This document shows, piece by piece, positions 10,316 through 18,097 of a stretch of DNA of 64,000 nucleotides. Under the pieces are notes generated by a model. It saw only the letters and a list, made by a program, of their open reading frames with translations. It did no database searches and was not told the origin of the DNA. The translations under genes and the position numbers were made by a program. Every line of letters starts with the position of its first letter. The stretch's first letter is position 1. The DNA is from Sphingomicrobium lutaoense (GTDB taxonomy: Bacteria > Pseudomonadota > Alphaproteobacteria > Sphingomonadales > Sphingomonadaceae): the NCBI RefSeq assembly GCF_014195685.1, contig NZ_JACICF010000001.1, positions 1,373,317 to 1,437,316 of the forward strand, given 5' to 3'.

Positions 10316-10507
10316 ATGGAACAGGAAAGCGCCTTGGTGGCAGGGAAGGGTTCTGAGAACGCTGAAAGCGTCATCCGCATCGAAGCTGAACCCTCTGATG
10401 CCTGTATCGCGGCCGCATTGCACCGCGCCTTCGCGGAGCCCGAAGTGGACGACCGCGAAGACCCTTTCGCGCACCTTCTCGAAAAGCTGAACGCCTGTAG
10501 CGGTTAA
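10316..10507 (+). CDS. Small NepR-like protein (possible second anti-sigma factor)
   Basis: This 63-residue protein is acidic. Its C-terminal 29-residue helix pair, starting IAAALHRAF and ending HLLEKLN, aligns without gaps to the NepR core at 12303-12521 (VGRALRSVY to DLLGKLS). Eight positions are identical, and Y/F, V/I and several D/E positions are conservative. NepR binds EcfG and phospho-PhyR through these two helices. The gene is convergent with ecfG and shares the bases TTAA for both stop codons. The start is uncertain: ATG 10316 has no clear ribosome binding site, and a GTG about 20 bases on, after AGGAAAG, is possible. A second NepR is an inference from this alignment and location. 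Confidence 0.6.
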   Translation: MEQESALVAGKGSENAESVIRIEAEPSDACIAAALHRAFAEPEVDDREDPFAHLLEKLNACSG

Positions 10508-11184
10508 TTCTCGCTGTCGCCCGACAGCTGGTCGACCTCGTTCATGATCGATTCGAGCGCCGAACGCTCGGGATCGCCGCCCTGCTGGCGGCGCGAAGGC
10601 AGGTCGTTGGATTCGAGCAGATTGTCGAGCGCGACGCGGCCACGCGCGACGCGGCTCTTGATCGTCCCCACCGCACAACCGCAGATCTGCGCCGCTTCTT
10701 CATAGGCAAAGCCACCCGCCCCGACGAGAATGAGCGCTTCGCGCTGCGGCTGGGGAAGCTGGAGCAATGCGCGCTGCATATCGCCCAGGTCCACATGCTT
10801 GTCCTGCGCGGCCGGTGCGGCGAGGATCTTGGCGGCGGTGACATCGTCCCACTCGCCCTTGAAGCGCGCCCGGCGCATCTGGCTGAGAAAGAGATTGCGA
10901 AGGATGATGAAGGTCCATGCGCGCATATTGGTGCCGGCCTGAAAGCGCTTGCGCGCCGCCCATGCCTTCAGAAGCGTTTCCTGGACCAGGTCGTCGGCGG
11001 TATCGCGATTGCCCGAAAGGCTGCGGCCGAACGCACGCAGGTGCGGAATGACCTGCGCCAACTGCTCCTTGAATTCGTCATCCGGCAAGGGAACCGGATC
11101 CGGGCGACTTTCCGCCGGCGGCTCTGCAGGATTTTTCTTGGCCAAGGAAACCCCCAAACTGTGGCGTCGCGACATGGGCGCCAT
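10504..11184 (-). CDS. ecfG: General stress response ECF sigma factor EcfG
   Basis: EcfG directs RNA polymerase to GGAAC/CGTT promoters under general stress and is held inactive by NepR. The protein has up to 226 residues. Sigma2 spans about 45-110 (DDLVQETLLKAWAARKRF). Sigma4 spans about 130-185 with the helix-turn-helix AAQICGCAVGTIKSRVARGR. The start is uncertain: ATG 11184, ATG 11175 or a TTG about 15 codons in that has a GGGGG site. It lies 79 bases downstream of phyR on the same strand, and I see no EcfG-type promoter directly before it, so it may depend on phyR transcription. Confidence 0.93.
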   Translation of the reverse strand: MAPMSRRHSLGVSLAKKNPAEPPAESRPDPVPLPDDEFKEQLAQVIPHLRAFGRSLSGNRDTADDLVQETLLKAWAARKRFQAGTNMRAWTFIILRNLFLSQMRRARFKGEWDDVTAAKILAAPAAQDKHVDLGDMQRALLQLPQPQREALILVGAGGFAYEEAAQICGCAVGTIKSRVARGRVALDNLLESNDLPSRRQQGGDPERSALESIMNEVDQLSGDSEN

Positions 11185-11263
11185 GTTACGCGATCATCAT
11201 GACAGCGAAATGAATGTAGGTAGCCATGGCCACCTTCACAAGGATTTGCGTGCGAAAAGACCC

Positions 11264-12055
11264 TTAGGCGGGAACGGTGGCCGCGTCGAAGAAGAGCGCC
11301 TGGCTGATCGCCGCTTTCACGGTTGCCCTCTGGAAAGGCTTGGTGATCAGGAAGGTCGGCTCGGGACGCGAACCCGTCAGGAGACGTTCGGGGAAGGCGG
11401 TGATGAAGATCACCGGCACCTTGAAGTCCTTGAGGATGTCCTTGACCGCATCGATGCCCGAACTGTCGTCGGCGAGCTGGATGTCGGCCAGAACGAGGCT
11501 CGGCCGGTCGGCCTTGGCCTGCGCCACCGCTTCGTCGCGAGTCACCGCAACGCCCGTGACATTATGCCCCAGGTCGCGGACGATCGTCTCGATATCCATC
11601 GCGATGATCGGCTCGTCCTCGATAATGAGGACATCGGCATGGGTTTGGCGCTCGATTTCCTTGGTCGCTTCGGACACCAGCTTTTCGACATCCTCGGCGG
11701 GCACGTCGATCAGATAGGCCGTGTCCTCGTTGGAGAAGCCTTCGAGGCTGGTGAGGAGAAGCGCCTGGCGCGACAGCGGGGTGATCCGCGAAAGGCGCGC
11801 CTGCGCGATGCTTTCGGCATCGTCGCCGCCGGGCTCGCCGCTATCTTCGAGATGCGCGGTCGACCAGATGGCGTGGAACGTCCGGTAGAGACCGAGCCGG
11901 GGATCGACGTCGGAAGGAAAATCCTCGGGGCTGGCGATAATCGTTTCCAGCGTGCTGCGAACGAAATTGTCGCCATGCTGCTGGCTGCCGGTCAATGCGC
12001 GCGCATAACGACGCAGGAAAGGCAGGTGGGGGGCGAGCTTATCACCAAGCGACAT
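11264..12055 (-). CDS. phyR: General stress response regulator PhyR
   Basis: PhyR is the anti-anti-sigma factor of the system. When phosphorylated, its sigma-like domain sequesters NepR and frees EcfG. The 263 residues comprise an ECF-sigma-like domain (about 1-130) and a receiver domain (about 140-263). The receiver has acidic residues Glu146/Asp147, the phosphorylation site Asp191 in LVLADIQL, Thr219 and Lys239 in TKPF. The ATG at 12055 has a strong GAGGAG site, so I rejected the 42-codon upstream extension. It is divergent from nepR, as in other alphaproteobacteria. Confidence 0.97.
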   Translation of the reverse strand: MSLGDKLAPHLPFLRRYARALTGSQQHGDNFVRSTLETIIASPEDFPSDVDPRLGLYRTFHAIWSTAHLEDSGEPGGDDAESIAQARLSRITPLSRQALLLTSLEGFSNEDTAYLIDVPAEDVEKLVSEATKEIERQTHADVLIIEDEPIIAMDIETIVRDLGHNVTGVAVTRDEAVAQAKADRPSLVLADIQLADDSSGIDAVKDILKDFKVPVIFITAFPERLLTGSRPEPTFLITKPFQRATVKAAISQALFFDAATVPA

Positions 12056-12174
12056 ACTAATCTCCTCAGGCACCGTCCGGGCTGTTTTGGGACCCTCGCG
12101 GCAATGTTTCAAGTAGGCTGGGGCCAAGTTGTTGCGCTGATGCGACCCACCCCGGCACCGCCTCGTTCGGATAT

Positions 12175-12199
12175 GGAACAAAGCAGGCGGACTTTGGTT
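12175..12199 (+). promoter_or_regulatory. EcfG-dependent promoter of nepR-phyP
   Basis: GGAAC (12175-12179), a 16-base spacer and GGTT (12196-12199) match the EcfG consensus GGAAC-N16/17-CGTT with one substitution. It lies in the phyR-nepR intergenic region and points to nepR, leaving a leader of about 95 bases. This would give the negative autoregulation known for nepR. Confidence 0.75.
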
Positions 12200-12302
12200 T
12201 CACCGCCTGAAGCCTTTGCGTTGACCTTGCTGTCGCAATGGTTTTAGTGACACGCGATTTTGCGCGCCCGCCACAGGGTTCGCGTTCGTAATGGAGCGGT
12301 TT

Positions 12303-12521
12303 ATGGCGCGCGAGTACCCGCGCGAAGGGGAAGATGGGTTGAGTGGCAAGAAAAGTGATGAGGCTCGGCGTGCCACTTCTTCCGACGGGAAAAAGGGGAC
12401 TTCGAAAAAGGCTGCACAAAGTCCGGACCCGGTGGGCCGGGCTTTGCGTTCGGTCTATGATGATACCCTTCGCGAAGAAATTCCCGATGAGTTCAAGGAC
12501 CTTCTCGGCAAGCTCAGCTAG
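12303..12521 (+). CDS. nepR: Anti-sigma factor NepR
   Basis: NepR binds and inhibits EcfG until phospho-PhyR removes it. The 72-residue protein has a basic, disordered N-terminus and the family core near the C-terminus (DPVGRALRSVYDD, then IPDEFKDLLGKLS). The ATG at 12303 has GGAG six bases upstream. An earlier ATG at 12291 and a later TTG in a GGGGAAGATGGG context are alternatives. phyP starts 15 bases after its stop, so the two are cotranscribed. ecfG, often paired with nepR in other genera, is not in this operon. Confidence 0.93.
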   Translation: MAREYPREGEDGLSGKKSDEARRATSSDGKKGTSKKAAQSPDPVGRALRSVYDDTLREEIPDEFKDLLGKLS

Positions 12522-12536
12522 GACGGGCGTCCTTCG

Positions 12537-14075
12537 ATGACTTCGCGCCTTGCAGCAAGCGCGGCGGCCCTTTCGACGCCGGTCAAACTGCTGCTCTACC
12601 TGACGATTGCGCTCGCGCCGATCGGGGCGCTGCTGACATGGTCCGCGGTCAGCGAGGTGCGCCAGACCCAGCGCGCAATCCTCGGCCAGGCCGATGGCAA
12701 GATGGTCAGCGCGGCCCGCGCCGTCGATGCCCTCATCGCGCGCAACGCCCTGGCGCTTCGCGTCGCGGCCAACGGCGCCTTTGCCGCCAACACCTCCGAC
12801 CCCTGCACCGCGGCGGCCAAATCGCTCGAAATCACCCCCGCGCTCAGCCAGCGTTTCATCCTCACTTCCGCCGACGGCCGGCAATTGTGCAACGACAGCG
12901 AAATCGGCGAAGTGCGCCGCGGTGAGGATGTACCCGCAGGCGGAATCGCGGTCTGGCTCGCCGAAGATGGTGACGGCGTCGTCACCCGCGTCGGCGTTCC
13001 CGGCGGCAGCGCCACCAGCCTCGTACCCATCGACCAGCTGCGCGACACGGTCGAAGCCGCCGCGCCGGGCATCGACATGATGACACTCGCGGGACGCAAC
13101 GGCTCGCTCACCCTCATCGGCGACGGGGCGATCATCTCGGGCGAACAGCGCACCGGCAGCAGCGACATCGCAAGCGGCCGACTGAAGGCGCATATGGCAG
13201 TCGATGTCGCCGACCTTACCGTGTCGGACCGGCTGCTCATCTTCCTTCCGGTCCTGATGTTCGCCATCGCCCTGCTCCTGAGCTGGCTCCTGATGGACCG
13301 CCTTCTCATCCGGCCCCTGCGCAAATTGCGCCGCGCGGTCGCCAATTACGATCCCGACGAACATCGCTTCGACCTGCCCGCCCGTCTCGGTCCCGCGACC
13401 GAGATCCGCGATCTCGGCGATGCCTTCGTCCACACCGTCGGCCGCATCGAACAGTCCGAGCAGGTCACTGCCAGCGCACTCGAAGGCCAGCGCAAGCTTG
13501 TGCGCGAGGTCCATCACCGGGTGAAGAACAATCTCCAGGTCGTGGCCTCTTTGCTGAACATCCATTCGCGGGGCGCCGAAGGCGGCGAAGCACAGGCCGC
13601 CTACGCGGGCATCGGCCGCCGAGTCGAGGCGCTCGCGGTTGTCCACCGCAACCATTTTGCCGAAGTCGAGGAAAGCCGCGGAATCCAGATGCGCCCCCTC
13701 GTCACCGAACTGGCGTCGAGCCTGCGGTCGAGCGCTCCCCCGGGCAGCGCCAGCTCGGCCTTCGATCTCGAACTCGACGCGGTATCGACCACGCAGGACG
13801 TGGCCGTCGCGGCGGCCTTCCTCATTACCGAGGTGGTCGAATATATCATCAACAAGAACCAGCCGACCCCGATCGAGATCAGCTTGCGCAAGGTGACCGA
13901 GCTTACCGCCCGCCTCACCATCGCCAGCGAGGCGCTGGTCGACGATGCCGATGACGACACACAGCGGCTGCAATTCGATCGCATCGTCGCGGGGTTGGCG
14001 CGGCAGCTGCGTTCGCCCCTGGACAAGCGGCTCGGCAGCTATGCCGTGGACCTCCCGATTTTCCCCGAAAATTAG
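12537..14075 (+). CDS. phyP: PhyP-type membrane sensor histidine kinase homologue (degenerate ATPase domain)
   Basis: PhyP of Sphingomonas acts at the phyR locus and appears to keep PhyR unphosphorylated. The 512 residues show a transmembrane helix at about 18-38, a periplasmic sensor region, a second helix at about 232-253 and a HAMP-like linker. A HisKA_2 phosphoacceptor segment follows (EVHHRVKNNLQVVASLLN, His326/His327). The C-terminal part should be an HATPase domain but lacks recognisable N, G1 and G2 boxes such as DxGxG. This matches the published description of PhyP as lacking an obvious ATPase domain. It is coupled to nepR. Confidence 0.9.
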   Translation: MTSRLAASAAALSTPVKLLLYLTIALAPIGALLTWSAVSEVRQTQRAILGQADGKMVSAARAVDALIARNALALRVAANGAFAANTSDPCTAAAKSLEITPALSQRFILTSADGRQLCNDSEIGEVRRGEDVPAGGIAVWLAEDGDGVVTRVGVPGGSATSLVPIDQLRDTVEAAAPGIDMMTLAGRNGSLTLIGDGAIISGEQRTGSSDIASGRLKAHMAVDVADLTVSDRLLIFLPVLMFAIALLLSWLLMDRLLIRPLRKLRRAVANYDPDEHRFDLPARLGPATEIRDLGDAFVHTVGRIEQSEQVTASALEGQRKLVREVHHRVKNNLQVVASLLNIHSRGAEGGEAQAAYAGIGRRVEALAVVHRNHFAEVEESRGIQMRPLVTELASSLRSSAPPGSASSAFDLELDAVSTTQDVAVAAAFLITEVVEYIINKNQPTPIEISLRKVTELTARLTIASEALVDDADDDTQRLQFDRIVAGLARQLRSPLDKRLGSYAVDLPIFPEN

Positions 14076-14124
14076 AGGAAAGCGGGATCGTTACGGCCCT
14101 GTCAAAAAAAATTCACTTTTCCAA

Positions 14125-14150
14125 GGAACCGTCCCCGAAAAATGGGCGTT
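14125..14150 (+). promoter_or_regulatory. Perfect EcfG-type promoter after phyP
   Basis: GGAAC (14125-14129), a 17-base spacer and CGTT (14147-14150) match the EcfG consensus exactly. It lies 50 bases after the phyP stop and points away from phyP into a region with no plus-strand protein gene, so the expected product is an untranslated RNA starting near 14157. Confidence 0.8.
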
Positions 14151-14156
14151 TAATCA

Positions 14157-14260
14157 CACGGATAGTGACCTTTTGCCCCCCCGCTCTCGCTATCCAACTA
14201 CATGGGCCCGGAATTGCCAACCCTCCCCCCCCCCGGTGGCGATTTCGGGCCCACTTTTTT
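14157..14260 (+). ncRNA. Putative EcfG-controlled small RNA with C-rich loop
   Basis: A perfect EcfG promoter (14125-14150) and a strong intrinsic terminator (14203-14260) delimit an RNA of about 104 bases. The 5' part has a single-stranded-looking run of seven C (14175-14181). The terminator stem is capped by a C-rich loop (C-U followed by ten C, 14223-14234). C-rich or CCUCC loops are typical of alphaproteobacterial small RNAs that pair with ribosome binding sites. GsrN, the general-stress sRNA of Caulobacter, has a similar size, sigma control and C-rich target loop. The size, control and loop are inferred from sequence; homology to GsrN is not shown. Confidence 0.65.
14203..14260 (+). terminator. 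Intrinsic terminator of the putative small RNA
   Basis: A 16-bp stem (14203-14218 with 14238-14253, two G-U pairs) extends by ACC/GGT inside the loop and is followed by C and six T (14255-14260). On the minus strand no T run follows, so it serves plus-strand transcription. Confidence 0.8.
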
Positions 14261-14289
14261 GCCCGAAATCCCGAGAGAAATCCTTCCAG

Positions 14290-15060
14290 CTAAGAGAGTG
14301 CTTCGTCCTGCGAGGCGGCCTCGGCTTCGCGACGCGGCCGCGTCAGGCGGATGGCAAGGATCGCGCCCTCGTAGAGCGCATAGAGCGGTAGCGCGAGCAT
14401 CACCTGGCTCACCGCGTCCGGCGGGGTCAGGATCGCGCCGAGAAGGAATGCGGCGACCAGCGCATAACGCCGCCCCCGCACCAGCTGCTCGCGCGTGACC
14501 AGACCTGCCCGCTCGAGAACGAGAATGAGGATCGGCAGTAGGAAAGCGACCCCGAAGCCGAACAGGAAGCGCGTCACGAAGGACAGGTAATTGCCCACGC
14601 CCGGCAGCGCCTCGCGCTCGACCCCGCCGATATTGCCCTCGAAGCCGAGGAGGAAATGCAGCGCCCAGGGCATCGCAATGAAATAGGCAAAGGCTGCGCC
14701 GCCCGCGAAAAAGAAGGGCGTGAGCAAGAGAAAGGGCAGGAATGCCTTCTTCTCGCGCGCATAGAGGCCCGGCGCGACAAAGCGCCACAATTGGGTCGCC
14801 AGCACCGGGAAGGTGATCATCAGCGACGCGAAGAAAGCGACCTTCATCTCCACGAAAAAGGCTTCGAACAGGTCGATGAAGACGAGCCGCCCCTGCCCTG
14901 CCTCGAGCAGGGGCTGCACCAGCATCGCGAAGATCGGCTTGGCGAAATAGAGACAGGCGAAAAAGGTCACGAACAGCGTCGCCACCACCAGCAGCAGCCT
15001 TTTTCGCAACTCGATCAGATGGTCGAGTAGCGGCGCCTTGGTATTATCGAGATCTTTCAC
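14290..15060 (-). CDS. tatC: Sec-independent protein translocase TatC
   Basis: TatC binds twin-arginine signal peptides in the inner membrane. The 256 residues include the conserved N-terminal LLDHLIELRKRLL and six predicted membrane helices. The start overlaps the tatB stop as ATGA. It is the last gene of the argS-SPOR-nagZ-scpA-scpB-tatABC group, and its stop lies 30 bases from the end of the small RNA on the opposite strand. Confidence 0.97.
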   Translation of the reverse strand: MKDLDNTKAPLLDHLIELRKRLLLVVATLFVTFFACLYFAKPIFAMLVQPLLEAGQGRLVFIDLFEAFFVEMKVAFFASLMITFPVLATQLWRFVAPGLYAREKKAFLPFLLLTPFFFAGGAAFAYFIAMPWALHFLLGFEGNIGGVEREALPGVGNYLSFVTRFLFGFGVAFLLPILILVLERAGLVTREQLVRGRRYALVAAFLLGAILTPPDAVSQVMLALPLYALYEGAILAIRLTRPRREAEAASQDEALS

Positions 15061-15419
15061 GGAAGCTCGCGCTCCCCGGGCGGCCTTTTGTCGGCTTCCT
15101 CGTCAAGCGGAAGGCGCGTCTGACCCTTGCCATCTTCGCCATGCGGCACGTCCCCGCTTGTGCCGGGGTCGCCGCTTTCGACCTGCGGATATTTGGCCAT
15201 GATGCGGGCATTCTGCTCGCGCCATTCCTTTTCCATCGCTTCCAGTTCGGCTTCGCGCATCACCGCGTCGATCCCGGCGTTGAAATGGCGGGCATAGCCG
15301 CGCACCTTGCCCACCCAGCGACCGACCGTCCGCATCGCGAGCGGCAGGTCCTTGGGTCCGATGACAAGCAGCGCGGCGATCGCCACGACAAGGATTTCGA
15401 CACCGTCGACGCCGAACAT
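15057..15419 (-). CDS. tatB: Sec-independent protein translocase TatB
   Basis: TatB forms the Tat substrate receptor with TatC. The 120 residues have an N-terminal membrane helix (EILVVAIAALLVIGPKDLP, with the TatB Glu at position 8 and the GP hinge). An amphipathic helix and a charged tail with many Asp, Glu and Pro follow. It begins 13 bases after tatA and overlaps tatC by four bases. Confidence 0.95.
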   Translation of the reverse strand: MFGVDGVEILVVAIAALLVIGPKDLPLAMRTVGRWVGKVRGYARHFNAGIDAVMREAELEAMEKEWREQNARIMAKYPQVESGDPGTSGDVPHGEDGKGQTRLPLDEEADKRPPGERELP

Positions 15420-15432
15420 CGGCCCGTCTTTC

Positions 15433-15672
15433 CTACCGCTGTTCGCGCTCGCGTTCGCCCGTCACTTGGGCATCGATGGCCTTGTCCTCGCGCGGCAGCT
15501 GGCGCGGCGGCGCCTGGTGATTGGCGGCCTCATCCTCGTCGGACAGGCCTTTCTTGAAGTTTTTCAAACCCTTGGCAACATCGCCCATCATGTTGGAAAA
15601 GCGGTTGCGCCCAAACAGGAGCAGCAGCAGCAATGCCAGGATAAGGATACCGGGGAGGCCGATCTGGCTCAT
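15433..15672 (-). CDS. tatA: Sec-independent protein translocase TatA
   Basis: TatA is the pore-forming component. The 79 residues show a short hydrophobic helix ([19 protein letters not shown]), the FG hinge, an amphipathic helix with [10 protein letters not shown] and an acidic tail. It begins 33 bases after scpB and is followed by tatB 13 bases later. Confidence 0.95.
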   Translation of the reverse strand: MSQIGLPGILILALLLLLLFGRNRFSNMMGDVAKGLKNFKKGLSDEDEAANHQAPPRQLPREDKAIDAQVTGEREREQR

Positions 15673-15705
15673 GACTAATCTCCGAAAATGCAGTTGCCGG
15701 AGAAC

Positions 15706-16305
15706 TTAGTCCTCTTCGTCCTCACTTGCCAGCGTCTCGTCCGATTCCAGTTCGAGTTGCAGCGCTTCTTCGTCGAGCGGATCGAGCAGCCCCGCCGCCT
15801 TGAGATCGTCGATCCCCGGCAGGTTGCGGCGGCTGCCCAGCCCGAAATGGGTGAGGAATTCGCGAGTGGTCGCATATTGCAGCGGTCGTCCCGGCGTCTC
15901 GCGCCGTCCGGCAGTGCGGACCCACTCGGCTTCCATCAGCACGTCGAGCGTCCCCTTGGAAATCTGCACACCGCGAATCGCTTCGATCTCGGCGCGGGTC
16001 ACCGGCTCGTGATAAGCGATGATCGCCAGCGTCTCGGTCGCCGCCCGGCTCAACCGCCGCGGCTCCTCGCGCTCGCGTCGAAGGTGGTGCGAAAGATCGG
16101 GCGCGGTCTGGAAATGCCAGCGGCCGCCCCGCTCCACCAATTCGATGCCGCGCCCCTCATAATGTTCGGCAAGCGCGCCGAGCGCCTCTTTCACCGCGCC
16201 CTCGACCGCGAGATTTTCGCCGACATGCCCCTCGATCGCCTCCACGCTGAGCGGCTCCTCGCTGGCGAAGAGAATTGCCTCGACCGCGCGGGTGACGTCT
16301 TCCAT
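15706..16305 (-). CDS. scpB: Segregation and condensation protein ScpB
   Basis: ScpB is the winged-helix kite subunit of the SMC-ScpAB condensin. The 199 residues include AVEAILFASEEPLSVEAI at the start and the conserved ATETLAIIAYHEPVTRAEIE near residue 90. The tail is acidic. The ATG at 16305 overlaps the scpA stop as TGATG, and the 54-codon upstream extension runs through scpA and is rejected. It lies upstream of tatA. Confidence 0.95.
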   Translation of the reverse strand: MEDVTRAVEAILFASEEPLSVEAIEGHVGENLAVEGAVKEALGALAEHYEGRGIELVERGGRWHFQTAPDLSHHLRREREEPRRLSRAATETLAIIAYHEPVTRAEIEAIRGVQISKGTLDVLMEAEWVRTAGRRETPGRPLQYATTREFLTHFGLGSRRNLPGIDDLKAAGLLDPLDEEALQLELESDETLASEDEED

Positions 16306-17057
16306 CAGGCAGCCTTCACCCGGATATCCGAAAAGGCTTCCTCCTGCTCGAGCGCCAGCTTGCCCTGCCGCGCCAGTTCGAGCGCGGCGAGGAAGGAAGA
16401 GGCAAGACAGGACTTGCGGAAAGCGGGGTCGTCGGTCGCGGGCAGAAAGGCTTCGAGCGTGGTCCATTCGACCGCGATGCCGAGCATCTGCTGAACCCGG
16501 TGAATCGCATCCTCGAGCGTCATCACGCGCCGGTCATGGACCATGTGCACCGCGGGCTGGGTGCGCGCCCGGACGCGACCATAGGCGGCATAGAGATCGA
16601 AGGCGCTCGACTGCCAGGCCGCGCGGCGGATGAGCTTCAAACCCTCGGGCGCCCCGCGCACGAAGACATCGCGCCCCACTCGGTCCCGCGCGAGCAGGCG
16701 CGCCCCCGCATCGCGCATCGCGTCGAGCCGCATCAGCCGCTGCTGCAGGCGAAGCGCCAGTTCCTCGGGGCTGGGATCGGCTTCGGGATCCTTGGGAAGG
16801 AGAAGGCAGCTCTTGAGATAGGCCAGCCAGGCCGCCATCACGAGATAGTCGGCCGCCAGCTCGAGCTTCACTTCCTTGGCCTTCTCGACGAAAGCCAGAT
16901 ATTGCTCGACGAGGTCGAGGATCGAGATCTGGGTCAGATCGACCTTCTGGTTGCGCGCGAGGCTGAGCAAAAGGTCAAGCGGACCTTCCCACCCGTCTAG
17001 GTCGAGATGCAGCTGTCCCTCGCGGCTGCGTTCGCTGGCGAATAAGGGCTCCCCCAT
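16305..17057 (-). CDS. scpA: Segregation and condensation protein ScpA
   Basis: ScpA is the kleisin subunit that bridges the SMC heads. The 250 residues contain the family block WEGPLDLLLSLARNQKVDL near residue 23, followed by ISILDLVEQYL. It lies 20 bases downstream of nagZ and overlaps scpB by one base (TGATG). Confidence 0.95.
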   Translation of the reverse strand: MGEPLFASERSREGQLHLDLDGWEGPLDLLLSLARNQKVDLTQISILDLVEQYLAFVEKAKEVKLELAADYLVMAAWLAYLKSCLLLPKDPEADPSPEELALRLQQRLMRLDAMRDAGARLLARDRVGRDVFVRGAPEGLKLIRRAAWQSSAFDLYAAYGRVRARTQPAVHMVHDRRVMTLEDAIHRVQQMLGIAVEWTTLEAFLPATDDPAFRKSCLASSFLAALELARQGKLALEQEEAFSDIRVKAA

Positions 17058-17077
17058 GCCGCCAGCCTAGCGCATTT

Positions 17078-18097
17078 TCAGGCCAGCGCCAGCAGTTCGT
17101 CGCGCTTGGCCATGCTCGCCGCAAGGTCGGGTTCGCGCTCGTCCTCGACCAGCCGTTGCCCGGCCCAGTCGAGTGCGGCTTCCATGCGCTTCACATTGGC
17201 CGCGCTGGCAGGCGGCACATGGCCCGCGATCAACTCCATCTCGTCCATCTTGCCTGAACAATGGAGCGCGCTATCGCAGCCTGCCCGCAGCACGCCCATC
17301 GCACGCGCGCCCATGTCGCCATCGAGTGCTTCCATCCCGATATCGTCGCTCATCAGCCAGCCGGTAAAACCGATGCGCCCGCGCACGATATCGCGGATCA
17401 CCGTTTCGGACTGGCTGGCGGGGTGGTCGGGATCCCAGCAGCTATAGACGACATGCGCCATCATCCCCACCGGCGCCCAGTTGAGCGTCTCGAAGGGCTG
17501 GAGATCGGCATCCAATTCCGGGCCCGTCGCTTCGACCACGGGCAATTCCTTGTGGCTGTCGACCAGGGCGCGGCCATGCCCCGGGATATGCTTGACGATC
17601 CCCGACACGCCTGCCGATGCCAGCCCGTCGAGCACGGCCCGGCCCAGCGCCGCCACCTGCATCGGATCGTCACCCAGCGCGCGGTCGCCGATGATCTCGT
17701 CGGCATCGGGCTGGCGAACATCGAGAAGCGGCAGCGCATCGACATTGATCCCCACCTCGCGGAGCATGAGGCCCAGTGCACGGGCATTGACCCGCGCCGC
17801 CTCGATCGCGCTCGACGGCGCGCGGGCATAGAGTTTCGCAAAGTCGCCCATCGGCGGAAAAAGAGGCCAGGACGGCGCTTTCATCCGCGCTACCCGACCG
17901 CCTTCCTGGTCGATGAGGATAGCCAGATTGTCGCGGCCCGAAAGCGAGCGCAGATCGTCGGTCAGCCGCCGGAGCTGGTCGGGCGTCTCGCAATTGCGCG
18001 CGAAGAGGATGATCCCCTGCGGATCGGCATCCTTCAGAAAGGATCGTTCGGCGTCGGTCAGTTTGGGGCCCGAAAGCCCGTAGATCGCAGCGCGCAT
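17078..18097 (-). CDS. nagZ: Beta-N-acetylhexosaminidase NagZ
   Basis: NagZ removes GlcNAc from anhydro-muropeptides during cytoplasmic cell-wall recycling. The 339 residues carry the glycoside hydrolase family 3 motifs: ILIDQEGGRVAR near 62, the KHIPGHG loop with the catalytic His, and the nucleophile Asp in LMSDDIGME. No signal peptide is present, as expected. The ATG at 18097 overlaps the stop of the SPOR gene (TGATG). Confidence 0.95.
   Translation of the reverse strand: MRAAIYGLSGPKLTDAERSFLKDADPQGIILFARNCETPDQLRRLTDDLRSLSGRDNLAILIDQEGGRVARMKAPSWPLFPPMGDFAKLYARAPSSAIEAARVNARALGLMLREVGINVDALPLLDVRQPDADEIIGDRALGDDPMQVAALGRAVLDGLASAGVSGIVKHIPGHGRALVDSHKELPVVEATGPELDADLQPFETLNWAPVGMMAHVVYSCWDPDHPASQSETVIRDIVRGRIGFTGWLMSDDIGMEALDGDMGARAMGVLRAGCDSALHCSGKMDEMELIAGHVPPASAANVKRMEAALDWAGQRLVEDEREPDLAASMAKRDELLALA

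Noticed and set aside
12066-13973. 635-residue minus-strand open frame opposite nepR and phyP
   Set aside because: It would cover nepR, phyP and the EcfG promoter; its composition is an antisense shadow with no family motif.
14202-14498. Plus-strand ORF starting at the terminator stem after phyP
   Set aside because: Its start lies in the small-RNA terminator arm, there is no ribosome binding site, and most of it is antisense to tatC.
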